The position numbers and the translations under genes were made by a program. Under the pieces are notes generated by a model. That model saw nothing but the letters and a program-made list of their open reading frames with translations, did no database searches and was not told the DNA's origin. DNA of 64,000 nucleotides, taken from assembly GCA_008933995.1 (NCBI GenBank), contig WARS01000026.1, positions 9,360,768 through 9,424,767 of the forward strand, read 5' to 3'. Below, in pieces: positions 12,816 to 28,008 of the stretch; the stretch's first letter is position 1; each line of letters opens with the position of its first letter. This stretch comes from Datnioides undecimradiatus (lineage: Eukaryota > Chordata > Actinopteri > Lobotiformes > Datnioididae).

Positions 12816-15800
12816 TGAGTGTGTGTGTGTGTTTGAGTTCCTGAGACTGAAATCGTTTGGGTGTGTCCCTTTTGTTCACTTTTTGAAAACAGCCTGTAGG
12901 TGTGAACACAGCAGTTGCAGGTACATGTGTGCAAGACTGCACCCAATATGCGCACATGGCCCCGGTGCTCGGCGAGGTCCAGGAGTGTGAAATTAGACGG
13001 TGGTTTGTTGAAGGTGATAATGAGCAAAGTGCCATTCTCACAGGATGAGCATTGGGCTGCAAACTGCGGAGCTGCTATACTCTATCTGATTTTAATCACT
13101 TCAAGCTGTTTTTTTTAATAATCCCTAAAGAGAGTCTTATGATCCACTTCTCCTCAATGAAACCAGGCGTAGCGTCTCTTTGTTTTGTGCTTTATGAAAA
13201 AAAGCTCTCACTCAGGGTTTTTCACATGTTTACGCTGAAATGTTGAACTTGAAGTTTTTCATGTCATCTGTTTGTGTTAGTGTTATTAGATATAAATGCC
13301 AGTAATCCCAGATCTTACAGTTCAGGGGTTGAAAAAAACAGTATTATCAAATAGTCCACCAGTCTTTGTTCTGAAATAATCAATTAATCATTTGTTCTAT
13401 GAAATGTCAGAGAATGGTAAAAAAAACAAAAAAACAAAACTGTATCACGTTTAGCCTTAATTAGCCTTAAATCAGGATAAGTAGTAGTGATGATAGAGAA
13501 GATTATTAAACATAAAAGTTTTAAATGTGGAAAAATATCACAGTTATATTTGATTGAAGCTACAAAAATGCCTCAACAAAGAAAAGGAAAGTTACAGATT
13601 TCAGCTCTAAGAGGTCTTTTTATCCATGATATAATGTTTGTGTGTTGCATCAGTTTGAGTGTTTTTCAAGGACTCTGTGTGACTGTGTGTGTCTGTGTGT
13701 GTGAGAGAGTGTTTAGACAGTTCTCCCATGACCCATTCAAAGTGGTCAAACCAGGCAGAGTGTTAATGACAACCAGACGACAGCATTCCAGTCTCACCAG
13801 ACAGCCCAGTAGGACAACTAGCTAACCTGCTCTCTCACTCAGTTTCTCGCGCTCTCTTTATGTCACACACCTCCCCAAACACACACATTCAAACACACAT
13901 TCAAACTCTTTCTCTGTTTTATTTGCTTTTTATATTTCTCCTTGTACCTCGAATTTTGCCACTTGTCTTTTCTTTTTCTTCTTCTCCTTTTTGTTCCTCT
14001 CAGTTCCTCTCTCCCTCCCAACACTCTTTTCTCCTCAACGTATTTCTCTTTGACAGAGACGTGATTGAGGATGTGTGTTTAACCGCTTTGTCCACTGAGA
14101 GGCCCTGAGAGTGCGAGCCCAACTGTGTATTTAATGCGTGTGTGTGTGTGTGTGTGTGTGTGCACGCGCATGGTCATTATGACTAGGGGTGGGCAGTGTC
14201 ACAGGGTATTTACTGTCAGTGGTAGGTCAAGCAGAGAGAGAGTGTGCAAACAATCTCTGTGTGTGTTTGTGTGCGAACACGTGTGTGTGTGTTGTAGTGT
14301 ATAGGTGTTTTAGTAGGACAGAAAGGGAGTCGGGGGAAACAGAAAAAGCTGCAGCTGATAAGAGCCTTGAGGGGGCCGTCTGCTTCTAATCAGAACACAC
14401 ACTCAAACACGCACATGTTTCGATTACGTTTCTGCATCCGCTCAGAGCCACCCCACTCTCCTCAGAGTCTAAAGACCCCCTCAGAGTGCTGCTATCACTG
14501 GAGGCGCTATCACTCCTAGCGTGGGACATCTGTCTCTTCCCGGAGGCGATACGGTGACACGCACTCAACTGACACACATACAGTGGAGGTGTTCCACTTC
14601 AGGTGGTTTATCTGGAAGAAACACTCACACGTTTGTACTCCATCCTCAGTGAGGATCAATACAGTTCAATCCATATCCCAAAACACTACCCTTAATCTCT
14701 TCAATATCTGACCTCATCTCCTAGACTAAAGGGGTGGGCCACCTAAATCACACCAAATGTGGTGGCAGCAATCTCAGAAATTAAGCTCATGGACTAGATG
14801 GTTTCGATCTAGATGAGCCATCCTTCTCATTTAAACTTCACTTTACACTAAAAGCGAGACAATATAACTTTTGCTGAACAGTTGTCACTGTTTAATTTAT
14901 GAGATAACAGCAAAAAATGTAGGGTAAAAGGAGCACAAGCAGGCGCTCAGTGAGCAAACTCCCTCAGTAATGTCGGCTGCAGAAATATCTGTCTAAAGCT
15001 TGCTAACATTACCCACCATATGCTGCTGGGTTAGGGTTATCACCAATATCACCAGACTTATTCTTCAGCCTTAAGACCAGCTTCTAGCCATCAGACATCC
15101 CTATGAAGAGCTAAAGACTGGCCAGAGAGTCCTCCCTTCACAAACTGTCGGATTTGTCAGTCACTCACAATAACAGTTTCCAAAGGGGGCACGTCTTTAA
15201 CCTGTATATGTGGGTGTTTCTTTGACAAATGAGCGTGAGTTGTGTGTCTGCAAGCTGCTGATGGACTCACTTGCCAAACGTTGTCACTTTTATGGTGTAA
15301 AACTCAAAATGGTACTCACTAAAATAGCAATACCGGAGAACTCACACACCTCATCATTTACCAGTCTGAGTGTTTATAGAGACGTGCTTTGTTTCATCTC
15401 TGAAGATTTGGCCCGGTTTGACCTTCTGGCTGTGTTGTAACTATGGAATGAATGCGTCTGCTACTGTGACTAATCATTACTTCCTTTTATTAAGGCGAAA
15501 CTTTGATGCCTGTAATCAGTTCAGCTTATGTTACTCATGTCTCTCAGTTTATGTTACGCTCATAATGAATTAGCATGTTTCACATACTCTACTTTAGGTA
15601 TTTACTGCATGGGAACAGATCACAGGGAAACAGCAAACAGACTAAATGGTTGTTTCTTAACACTTTCCATGTACTGTATGCGTCTCCACCTTTAAACAGA
15701 TGTGTGAGCTGCCTGAGAACCAGGTGGAAGTGTTACTGGGACCAAGACAACCACTTATGTGTCTCCAATAAAGATGAGTCAAAGCACAATCTGCTAGAGG

Positions 15801-18800
15801 TGAGTAATCTCCCTTCTTTTAATCCGTCACCCAAACCTGGAGGATCTCATAATATTAAGATCCTTCTAGTCAGAGCCTCAGACATAATCCAGACTCCTCT
15901 GTCCAACAATTCCAAGTGTGCTGTAACAATCTGAGTCCAGACGGGTTAGGAAAGAGCAATCATGTGGTAATTCAGTATGCGGTTTCAAGTGTCTCAACTA
16001 CAGTATGTAGAAATGTTCTAACCTCGCTATAAAATCTCAGGAGGTTCTGGTTTAACAGACTCCTTACGGTGTAATGTGCCATTTTAAAGCTCCTCAGACC
16101 TCCTCTAAAGTTTCTCTTTTTGGCAGTCTGGTTTGATATCCCAGCATGTGAAAGAGTCGATTCACCGTGTCCCTGTTTTTCACAGAGAATTATCACTAAA
16201 TGTCAAGGCTGCTTCTTGCCAGTGAAGAAATGAATCTACACCTACATTTTCAGCTATGGTTTTACAATATATATCCCTTTCATTTAAAGTAGGTGACTGC
16301 ACAAATGGATTATGTAGATGTATGTTTTGCAATGTAAAGCCCCAAGAGGGTGTCAGCTACTCTGAAAAGCAAACAAACCAAATAGTGTAAAAGGCTTGGC
16401 ACGAGCACACAAAAAGACTGTGAAACTGGGAGAATTATCCAAAACTAGAATAGCCTCATTGAAAGTAATAACAGCTTTCCTGCCACCATCCTTTGTGCGC
16501 GCCTCTGACAACATCAAGACCTTGTCAGCCATCATATTATTCCTGTCCCCTCTGGAGTTTTATTGCCCCATCAGGTCCCATGACTTGTGTAAGGAGGCAT
16601 CCTCCCAGCAGACTTTGGCCCTGAGGGCGCAGGGGTCTGACTGTGTCCACTCACAGTACTGGTTCCAGTTAGAAGAAAGAGGATGTGACTCACAGTCCTG
16701 TGGTTAGCTGGTGGTCTTGTTCCATTGTTTAAATCTCCTAATGCTAGCCTTTATATCACCAAGACCCTCTGAAAAGGGAAAGAGCTGTTTGTGTTGAATG
16801 ACTGGAGTAATAAAGACATCATTGCATTTGTCTAAGCAAACACAGTAAATCTTAGTCAGGCGTGCTGTTTCTGATCCCAAGATACACCAAAACAAACATA
16901 TTAATGCACAAGAGGTTTGTGTTTTTTAAGTCACTCAAAAGTCAATCGTTACTTTAAATCTGAGGGTCTTTCCAGACATGAAAAAAGCTTGATTGGACCA
17001 TTGTAATGTAGGTCATAAGGAGATGAGGAGGTGGGTCCATCAAATGTCCAGTGGGTTTATTTTTTCTAATCCCTCATCATCTTTCTATTTGAAGCTATTG
17101 TTATTTTCCTCAGAGCAAGACTTTACCCTCTCATTTCCTCCTCCTTCTGATAAACAGGACAGGTATTTTGGGTTGCGGATGTGTGCAGGGGAGTCATTGT
17201 TTTCTTTAACTCCTGCATGTCACTTCCTGCCTCTGCACCCCACCTCGCCATAGAATGCTGCTTCCTGTCCCAGTCTGGTTGCCTCAGAGGTTCCTCCATC
17301 ACCATCAGGAATGGCCCAGGACTTCACCTTATCCCTCAGCAACATCAAGGAGGTATGACAGACAACCTCCAGCTATGGAGCTGGACTTGGACTTGGTCCA
17401 AATGCATGTTGTGAAAATGATTGGAATAAAACAGAAGCATATGGTGTGTTTGCTTCAAGCTGAGTTAAACACAGATGGATATTTGTGTGCTGTGATTTGG
17501 GTCAATGAATGAGTAAAACCTCAGTTTGGGTGATCTCCATATTGCGAGACAGATATGAAAATGAAGAACGAGCGGGTATCTTTATGCTTATGTTGCTCAC
17601 TGCTCAGCTGTCTGGGCCCACCGTGCATCTGGTATCTAACTGTGACTAGCTGAGTTGTGCCTTCGTCAGCACAGTGTACAATGTGCAGTCGGTCTGAGGC
17701 AGCACACGCGGCAGGAGCTTTATTTCACTTGTGTTCATTTTAAATTCGGCTAGTCCTCCCAGATCAGTTTTTTTTAAACTTCTATTCTCATCCTTAAGCC
17801 ACACTGAGCGAGTCAGCCGCTGATCCTGCATCACTGATAGGGACACGACTGGGATCCTCTAAAAATTCCAGAGCTGACTAGTTGCCAGCCATGGTCAGTC
17901 ACACACCTAACCCTGGCTGGCCTTTCGAGCCCTTTACTGGTGTGTTGCTATGGTGACAGACATTGAGTCACTCACACACACACATACACACACACAATTC
18001 CTCAGGGCAGCCTGGATATGGTTGGCTTTTAATACTGCTCTTTATTATGAAAGTTTATACAAACTGACGTTTGAATAATGTCTTCTTCTTGTTGGCAGGT
18101 TAGTATCAGTAGAGCAGGAAACACGGTCTCATGTTCGTGTGTTGTCACCACTTACACCCCTGTGGAATTTGTGGTGAATTTTGGTTTGGTTCCCACACTT
18201 TTTTCTTTTTTTTTTTTTTTTTGGACAAAGTTTAAGTAAATTATTTAGATGTAACTGTGATAAACAATCATACCAAAACAAGTTTGTCCTCCAGTATCTA
18301 TTAGTTCTCAGGCTGACTCATAAGTCCGGGGAACGTTTCAATGTGTGAGTATGTTTGAGCTTTTCTGAGAAAAAGAAACTGCCAGATACAAAAAAAAAAA
18401 AAAAAATCAAGCTTCTCTAGTGTCAAAAAGCACAGAGAAATAGCCTAGAAATAGTCCTAGAGAGGGCGATCAAAGTAGTCCAATTTAAGCTGGCTGGATT
18501 CACAGACAAATGATTTCCTCCACTTTAAGCACTTATCCTTTACTGCTCCTAGCTATCTTAGCTTCTTAATGGCCTTACCTTCACATTTCTTGGCTCATTT
18601 AAACTCCAGGCTCAGATTTTATGAAGAATGAATTCATATTCATTACTCTGACTCCCAGATGACGTGCCGAGGTGTGGGAGTCCAGATGTTTATGAATATG
18701 AATTTTGAATGGATTGCATCTTTTCCTGGCAGGGACAATTATTTTGGTTTATTTCAGTTGCCTGGTACTCTTTTGAGCGCACTGTCAATTGTTACCAGAC

Positions 18801-21800
18801 ATGTTTGAGAAAACGTTTTCTTTGCAGAAGTTTTCTACAGTCCTCTCATTTTGGGTACTAAAGCAGTGATTATCTCATTTTGAGAACAACATAATATCAC
18901 TGTTTGCTTGCTTGTTATTGTTGAAATACAGCATACTGTTTTGACATAAGCACTTTACATAACAGAGGGAGGAGCTGGAGTGTGACTTTGGGACAGAACA
19001 GCGATATAAGGCAACATGGCTGAACAGCTCGACAGTCAAGTGCAGTGGAGTTACAGTAAGTGAAAACAATGCACCACCAGAAATAACTAGTAAGCCTATT
19101 TTCCAAGTGGAAAACACAGTTAACACTGCTCAACTACAGTTACTGTTTTTAACTGGTACAATGTGCTCATCATTGTTAGCTTCATACCTCGTTTGTAAGT
19201 TGTGTTTATTGCAATTATTTTAAACCCGTGTTTATAAGATGACCAAGAACCCATTATTATCTTGAGCAACAACAAGATGGAGTAAATGCATGACAACGCA
19301 ACACACACATATTCACACTATGAAAATGAAATGCCTTGCAGAACCTGTTTTATTGTTGCCTCCTACCTTTCTGTCCATGTAGCTGTCCACTAATCAGAGG
19401 AGTCAGATCTACCACCTCAGCTTGAGGAGGACAGGATACTTTAGTCAACATGGGGAGGATATTTTTGTCGACAGCCCTCAGCCCATGAGAGGTAAGACAT
19501 TGAATTCATGGTTATGCAGACGTGTGCTGAACAAAAAACGTAAAATGAGCTTCAGCTGTTTGCTCAGCTCTCCTGTATTTGCAGCTCAATTAGACACATG
19601 GAAAAACAAGAAAAAAAATCTGACATCGCTGCCTCTGTCGGCCCCATAATGCATTTCACCTGTGCACCAGTGTTTTCTGATGAGATTGGTGGATTTAATT
19701 AAACCTGGAGAAAAATAAAGAATCGCTCACAGGGACAAACAGTGTTAGACTGCCTTTCACTTACAATAATAGTAGTTCTTGTATTACAACACATAATTTG
19801 CCAACAACCAGTAATTTACCATAATATCATATCCTGCTACCGTCTAATTACACGTAATGATTATAGAAGATAGTGAGCTGCAATTTTAAGGTGTCATCAG
19901 TGCTTCTTATGAGCCATGTCCGTATGTACTGTTACAAATACAATTTGAGCTCCATGACAACAGTGAGATGATGAAAAGTGGCGTGCATGTTGTTGAAATT
20001 GGCATGTTGTCCTTAGTGCAGCTACACGCCAATCCTTGCCTATCCCAGTCCCAGATGTGCTGTTCACAGTCCATGTGTCTACCATGAGAACAACAGCCCT
20101 GGGACGGCGCCAGACACTCTGCGCTGTTAACGGACATGATGGTGGCTTTATAACATGCCGAGTCATCAAATTTCAAAAAGACACACATTTTAATCACTCA
20201 CATGCAGGCAAACACACACACACACACACACAAACACTGCAGTACGCACACAAATGCATGCACAGATGCACATGCAGTGATACAAATGGGACTTCTCACT
20301 GGGAGGCACATTGGAACATGAACATAATCATCTGTTTCTTGCTGGCTTTGTTCTCCTCTACTCCACGAGCTCTCTTTTTTCCTGATTTATTTTTATAGCC
20401 ATGAATGCATCATTCTGCAAAGGCTTATGCCGTTTATTTAAAGCATGCAGCCCATATGGTTCATATGAGCTATAAAAGAAATTTAAGAGTCTATAGTACC
20501 TTAAGTTAACCAGACAAGGCATACACAGCTCACTAATGCTGCATTGTAATAATCACTGACTTTCTGTCTCTCCTCTACCTCCCATCTCCCTCTAGTGGAG
20601 GTCTACAACTGTAAAGTGGGGAGTTCAGACTGTTCCCAGTGCTGGGGCCGGGAGGATCAGGGCCACCTCTGTGGCTGGTGTGAAAACAGCTGCAGGCCGA
20701 GAGATGACTGCCAGCCAATCATTGATCAATGTCCCGCTCCTGAGATTCACAAGGTATGATCACAGGTTCAACATGCTTGAATGTAAGCTACAAATGTTTG
20801 CATTCATCCTCCTCCCACACTCCCCACCTTCTTTCTGAAGGCTGCAGGTTCTATTTTCAGGCCATAAAATGGTGAATCATAGGGTCACTCACGTGGTGCT
20901 GTGGCCCCATGCCCTGCCTGTCCAGAGTCAGCTGCTGAGGGAGCGTTTGAATAGAGTCTCATTAAAGCAGTTCACTCAGTAATAACACTAACACTTACTT
21001 AGCCATAGCCCTCAGGGGACACAGTGGAGTCGATCTGCAATCACTCAGGAGGGCATGGGAACACCTTCCGCCCTGTGTAACTACAGTATGTGTGTAAACT
21101 GTGTGGATAGATGTATGTGTAATGCTCTTTGTGTAGAAAACCACAGTAACTCAAAGAAAGCAAACAGGAACCATGAGGATTTTTGGATTTGTGACCACAA
21201 TGAAAACAAAACCACATTTGTAATAAAAGAAAATAGATTTTGGTGTGTTTATCTTCCACAGACTCTGACTGTGGTCACTTTAAAATGATCGTCACTATTA
21301 CCGGCAGGGACTTTCCTCATGCAGCTCATTTGCATGATCATATTCATTTGTTTGTCCAACTGCAATGAGAGTACGTTTAGAGCCGTCCTCCCGGCCTTTT
21401 TTCTGCCACAACCGAACGTTATATCAGCACGGCCACGGTAGGCAGCCATGGGAAGTACGGCTCACATGAGACCCAGTCGGCCTGAACTTCCTGTAGATAA
21501 AACCTGGTCGACCCAGGAGAGTAAGCAAGCAGAACAAAGCAGGCGAACACACAAACACACTGACACATGCACACACTCACAAACACACTTTGTGAGTGTG
21601 GCCCACAATATGTCACACAAATAGGCCATATTGAAGCATTCATGATTATCCTTCACTCTTTGTAGCTGTCAGCATACTGTGACTAACAGGATGCTCTGTG
21701 AGAGTCTAACTTGTGTGGACTTCTTACGACTGAAGTTAGCTGGGCCGAGATGAAGTATGCGTGGGTAGACCATTGTTGCAGTAGTCTCTCTCTCCCCCTC

Positions 21801-24800
21801 TCTCTCTTTTTCTCACACACACACACTCCCACCGGCTTTCTCAGGAGAGCGGGTTGCGGAAAGGATACTTGGGGCTGTGGTTCTGTGGGGTGTGTGATGC
21901 AATGCCTTGGCAGCCATGTTTTCCCAGAGAATCCACAGGGGTTTTGAGCCTGAGTACTCGGGCTTACGGAGGAAAAGATCAGCTCTCCCTAAACATTCAC
22001 ACATACCGCAGCAACTCTGTGTTGTATATAGTCCTAGCGACTATGTGTACAGTTAAGATAATGAAATGTGTTTTTCTTGCTCTGCTTTGTCACAAGCAAT
22101 CTCAATCACAATATACTAACACCAAAATATCAATAATATGAAGGAGGATTTCATTATCCCCTAAACTTTGCCACACTCCACTTAATTGTGAAAAATGCTC
22201 TCTATTCAATGCAGTGACATGAGACAATGGAGACATTTATTATCTCTGCAGGCCCATGTTATGTGTGGGCTAGTTCACTGTTAAAAAAACATTGATTAGA
22301 AGTGCTTCAGCGTCCAAAACAGGAACTGCCAAACATAGTTTATCCACAACATGAAAAGAGAGCGAGAACAGAGACATAAATGGTTTGGGTAAGAGGATGG
22401 AGAGCTATTTGGACACACAGAGGGTGGAGAAGGGTACAGTATAGTGAGAAGCTTTTTCCTGTTTTTGTCCTCATGTCCTCCTTGATTAGTGTGATGCAGA
22501 AGAAAGTTAGGAGACAAAGATGAAAAGATGAAAGCTCTGGTCACAAAGTGATCCATTCAGAACCAAAAAAAATACCAAAAAGAAAACATATGGATTTTAT
22601 CAGATAGGTAGTTTATGTGCTGCAGGTTTCTACATCAGCATGTGCCATGCATGTGGAATATAGTTTTGATTTGACAAGGATGTGGAATAATTTAGTCCTC
22701 AGATGTGTTTAATAGCACCAACATTCCTTGTGGAGTGTTTTTTTTTTGTTTTGTTTTTTGCCAAGACACATTCACACTGTGTGATCTCCCTGGAGGCCTG
22801 GCAGAGTTTGTGCTGTAAATCAAGGCTCACAGACTTGTAAGAGGTGTAAATGAACAGCATGCCAGCTGATGTTGATGTCAATGCTCAATGGCACCACAGA
22901 GACACACTAGGTGCTGCAAGACACACAGTGATAATAAATAACTCTGCTTACTGCTGAGGTCTGTGGAGAGGGTGGGTGCTTTTTGTCTCCACGTGTGCAT
23001 ATGTGTTCACACATGCATTTTATGCACTGTTTGTACATTACATATGTATAAAAGAATGTGTGTTTTTGTCAAAGAAGTGTGTGTGTGTGTGTGTGTATGT
23101 GTGTGTGTGTATATATATATATATATACACACACATCTACTAAATAAAAGATTAACCACATACGTACAGATTAGTATGGGACAGCAATATATGCCAATAT
23201 ATATAAATTGTTCCCATGTATGATGGGATTCATACATGGTTTATGTATATGAGTATATATATGTTTTTTATTTGATATGACCTTATATTTTATAAAGGTG
23301 AATTCAATACATTTACAATTATTATATTTACAAATGGGAAAACAAGTGTGCAGGTAGAAAAACATCAAACTTTCTCTTTGACAGCCTTATCATCAAAACC
23401 AGTGATATGTGTAAGTATCTTTGCAACAACACAGACAGTGTACATACATAAATACATAGATTTTGAAACATTACAGTGGATTTTAAATATTATAAATAAT
23501 ATATTACACTTCACTCAATCTAACACTACTTAATCTTCTCTTCTNTATATATATATATAGCTAAAGCTTACATATAACCATATACCATATAACCACAAAT
23601 GACCATCATTTCCTGTGGTGTCGATCCCACAGATGTATTGTAAGTAATGGGTCATTTTCCAACAGTTTGTTTTCACACGTTATTAAAAGTAATACATTCT
23701 TTCTTTACTTAACTGCCCCCCTTCCCTTTTTTTAGCTGGGAAATATATGGTTTATTTATCCGTGCTGTCACTCTTGCAGGCTTCAAATTATCCGAATGCG
23801 GAGCCAAACTTCGCCCTCTCACCTAGACCAAACAGAAGTGCTGTTTTCATTCTTAAGCTTGGTTTCTGATAGAGCCAGGCTAATAACACAGAGGGGTCAC
23901 ACTGACCTCGGCTCAGCCAGGGGGTCATTCAGAAAGTGCTCACTGCTGGGCTAGCTATGCTACAGTGGCAAGATGATGGTAGATTGCTTCTGTCTGGGCA
24001 TTGGAGATGCTATCTCTAAAGCTGTGTTTCCGTGGTGATTGGAGAGGTGACGGTCCTCTCCTTTTCTTTCCGCGGCTCCTGAGTGGAAAGTTAAGAGACC
24101 AAAGGCGAGGGCTGAAATGATGCATGTGAGTATGCCTCTGAACAACAGCAGAAATGGGACTAAGGAATTTGACAGAGCAGACACAGGAAAACAGATGAAA
24201 GGGAATAGCACTGTGCATTAATTCCCCTGTTGAGGCTTTGCTCTCTCACCACCACCATCAGCATTCACTCTCCTCTCGACACTCAGTTCCCTAAATTGCC
24301 TCCCCACTCATCCACCTTTCTGCTGTGCTCTCCAGCCCTCTCTCTCTCACTCTCTCTGTCTCTTGTGGGATGTGAAGGGGGCTCTTAGCCTGCTCTTTAT
24401 TTGCATGTGCTGTAGAGGATTAGAGGCTGAAGAGTCTCAGACTGGCACAGTTAAGAGTCTGCTTTGTGTGTGTGTATATACCTAAACCGTGTGTCTATTC
24501 TATTAGACTTCAGTCTTCAGCAGAAGAACACTTACACAGACCACTTGTCCTTATCTGTCTCTGTGCCACACTCCATGTCAACATCAGAGACAGCATCTCC
24601 ATTCTCTTAATTCTGTGTCAGGTTCATTATCACCCGTCATTAGTGGAACATTTTAGGGAGGTAATCTACTTATGAGCTATGATTTATATTATAGGGTTGG
24701 TACCAGCTTTTCTTTCTCCCCGTTCATTACTTCACTCTGTCTTGTCAGATCTTCCCCCTGAGGGGTCCAGTTGAAGGAGGCACCCTGCTGACAGTACAGG

Positions 24801-27800
24801 GTAGGAACCTGGGCCGGAGGGCTGGAGCTGTAAAGGTCTCTATTGGAGATGTGCCATGTACTCTTCTTCCTGGGCTCTATTCTGTCTCAGTAGAGTAAGT
24901 ACTATAACATATGGCTGAATTATGATTTACAAACCTACACATACTGTACAGGCTTATGTCAAGTGTTTGCATAGCAGTGTGCAGGGACTGTCTTGCAATT
25001 TCCATCACCATGTATGTATTAAATTACATTTTACATTATCTGCATTGTTAAAATGACAAGGCTGAAGAAATAAGAGTATGTACTGTCCATTATTTATGTT
25101 TTAAACCCTGCTAAAATGTGCAGTTATGCTAAAGCCATAACTCATGAGATGATAGCTATCCATTGTCATGGCAACCTGACGTGCTATCAGGCAGGTGAGT
25201 GGTCAGGTGGATGGCAGACAGAAATAGAGACTCAGATCAGGACATGTGATTGAAAGATTTGTCACACTTAATAAGCCCTAAAGAAATCCTGACATGTATA
25301 TCTCAACCCTGAACACAGTGTGAAACACGAACATGTACCAGTGAAAATAAAACTCAGATCAGTCAGTACAGTGAGTGCTGCCTGATTTATTATATTTAGT
25401 GGGTAGAGGCAGCCAGATGTCACTCACCTTATATGCTGAGAAAAGCTTAAGAAAAATTAGTGGGTGTCATTTATTAAGAAACAAACCTTTAATACAGACG
25501 TTAGAATATATTTATATAATATTTAATTGTTGATTTTTACACATTTAAGTATGCCTCCTGGTTTAGGGAGTGTTATTGCATATGTGAACAATATTAGTAG
25601 GAGCTACACGTAATGTTATGAATTTCATTCAAATAATGTTGCTTCATGCAGTGTTGAGTAAAACTGAAAACTATGAGTTTAATTTACTAGACCGCTGCAG
25701 TCCACTCCTAGTGCCTCTCTGATTGAGGCTAGCTCCCTAAGGCTCCACTAGCTGCTACTAGCATAACACGCTTGAGCTGCTAACTGTTGTGCTGGTGTTT
25801 GAGTTGCATATCTTATATATTTATATTTCATTTGCATTCAGGCCTTCAACAGATGGACTTAAGTGCAGGGAAAAAACAAAAAATGGGGGGAAGATTGCTT
25901 GACTGATACCTATTTTTTAATTTTGTATCTATTATTTATCTAGTAGCACATCTGCAAAGCAATTTTCTCTTATTGTATTTTAAATTGTAATTTCAAAATG
26001 TATCTCAAATTCCCGAAATTAAGTCCAAAATATATGCATTTGCCCGCTTTTCTTGCAATAACTTTGTAGAATTTTAAGCTCTGATCTTATAATACCAGGT
26101 CTGGTTGCACTGAAATTACTAGCTTCTTGTTATTGTCATTCTAACTTTGGACATTAATGTCATTTACTATTATTGTTGCCTGTATTCTCTACTGTCCTCA
26201 CCTAATTTTATTGTCCTGCTCTCGTCACTAAAATGAAATCTGGTTCCACGGTCTAACATCAGCCTAAATTCACATGAATCCAGCATAACTCTGAACTCTT
26301 AAATAAAGTGAGAGTTTCCACTGGTATATTTCAAATCTGTCAACAACTAATTGAAACAGAAATGTAACTTTTCTACTTTACTAACCTCATTGACCAGAAC
26401 ACAGGAAAAAGAAGAAAGAAGACCCTAAAATATAATATAAAATGTAACTGAGAAGCTTTTATTTAAAGAAAACCCCAGATAGCTACCATTGAATAAGACA
26501 TCTTCCACTCACAAATAACGATCATAGATCATGATATGCCTCATACATGTCCACCAGTCTTAAAAAATAGACCATCAACTATCACTGCATGGTTTAGTTT
26601 TCATGTATTCATGAGGCTAATTTTCACAAATATTATTATGCAGCACACTTCTCATTTTAAATGACTCCATCGCCATCCCTCCGTAGCTCAGGGACCATCA
26701 CACTGTCACCATGGAGACAGCAGGACCCCGTTTTGACACAGGCAAAACAGATCTCAGTGGAAGTCAGTAACTCTACAGTTACATCCAAACTTCCATTCAG
26801 TATCTGTAATGTTCCTTGAATGGAACTGTTTATCTGGTCTTGCTCCACTGAAGCCAATCATTGTATTAAGACCAGTTTGAGGGTGACCTGCGGGTCTTAC
26901 CTGTCACTCCAGCTGCCTGACACATTCCCCAAATCCACACATGCCGAAAAAACAGCGAATCGCATTTCACTCCTGGGGTGTTCTCATCTCGTGTCGTCAT
27001 TCCTCATTGGCTCCTGAGGCTGGTTGTTATGACAGCAAAGCATATCCTCGTTGCTGGAAGTGGCACTGACAAATCATAACACGTCAGTGCATCTGACAGT
27101 GTCAGCACATTTTGACTTGCACACACACATGCACCAACGCACGAACATCTTTACGTTTCTACCCTTGTGGGGACCTCTCACTGGTTTGATTTGATTTGAT
27201 TCGAGTATTTAACCCCCAGTAACTTAAATCCTTTACATTTAACATTTAATCTTGAACCCTGACAAAGATCTAAACCTGTTTATATCACATCCACAAAGCC
27301 ATTCAAAGATGTGAGGAGTGTTTAAAATAACCCTGTTTCTCAAAAAAAATATGTCTCATTCAAAAGATCCTAAATTCAAACTGTCTTTCTCAGCAATACT
27401 ATATATATACACACACTCATCAGCACACACACCTGCACATGTGACCTCATTTACCAGGGCTGTTGAGACAGGTGTCTGCTCATGTGCTGAGAGGTGAAAG
27501 TTCACATCTGCGTGCCAAAAGGAAAATGTGCAGCAGTGGAGAGACTGCGCTCCACTCACTCGGTGTCAACATTTTAATTAATGGCACCGTCAGTCTAGGC
27601 ACACCTCATTTACTGGAGCACTACTCTGGGTTTTTGGCTCAGGTCCTCCATGCTGCCCTCTCTATCATTTTAATATGAGCCTTAAGTGGCCTTCGCCCTG
27701 TCCATTTAGCTGCACGGCAGACAACACTCTCATCCAGACACGCACAGGCTTGATTGTTGATGATCCTCATCATCCACTCAAGGGAAATGAACAGAGACAT

Positions 27801-27934
27801 CTTCAGAACTAGCCAAAATATCACCCTGTGAAACCCATAATATCTCTGCAGTGGGGAGGTGCTGGAATGTGGAGGAGGGGGTCAGTCTATGCTCTGTCTG
27901 CTCTATGTTCACACTGCATCAACATCACACTCAG

Positions 27935-28008
<74 letters not shown>

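Larger units (their letters stand above)
11380..15699 (+). other. plxnd1: plxnd1 intron between window exons 5 and 6
   Basis: This 4320-bp intron holds a degenerate fish dispersed repeat (about 11490-12175), a (GT)n tract at 12783-12832, a second at 14138-14162, and a stretch near 13370-13425 resembling another common fish repeat. No coding exon is visible. Confidence 0.75.
20754..24748 (+). other. plxnd1: plxnd1 intron between window exons 10 and 11
   Basis: This 3995-bp intron has a (GT)n(TA)n microsatellite at 23077-23134, a (TA)n run with the window's only ambiguous base at 23545, and a CT-rich patch near 24330-24365. No gene was recognised. Confidence 0.75.

Noticed and set aside
12731..13062. 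Overlapping minus-strand frames rich in Thr-His repeats
   Set aside because: They are translations of the (GT)n microsatellite on the opposite strand, not genes.
16575..16706. Possible extra plxnd1 exon between window exons 6 and 7
   Set aside because: The stretch has cag-like starts but no good donor. Exons 6 and 7 already join in phase 0 and together match PSI2 through SCP.
17271..17352. Alternative acceptor at 17273 for window exon 7
   Set aside because: It would put the exon out of frame and remove the last PSI2 cysteine. The acceptor at 17253 keeps both.
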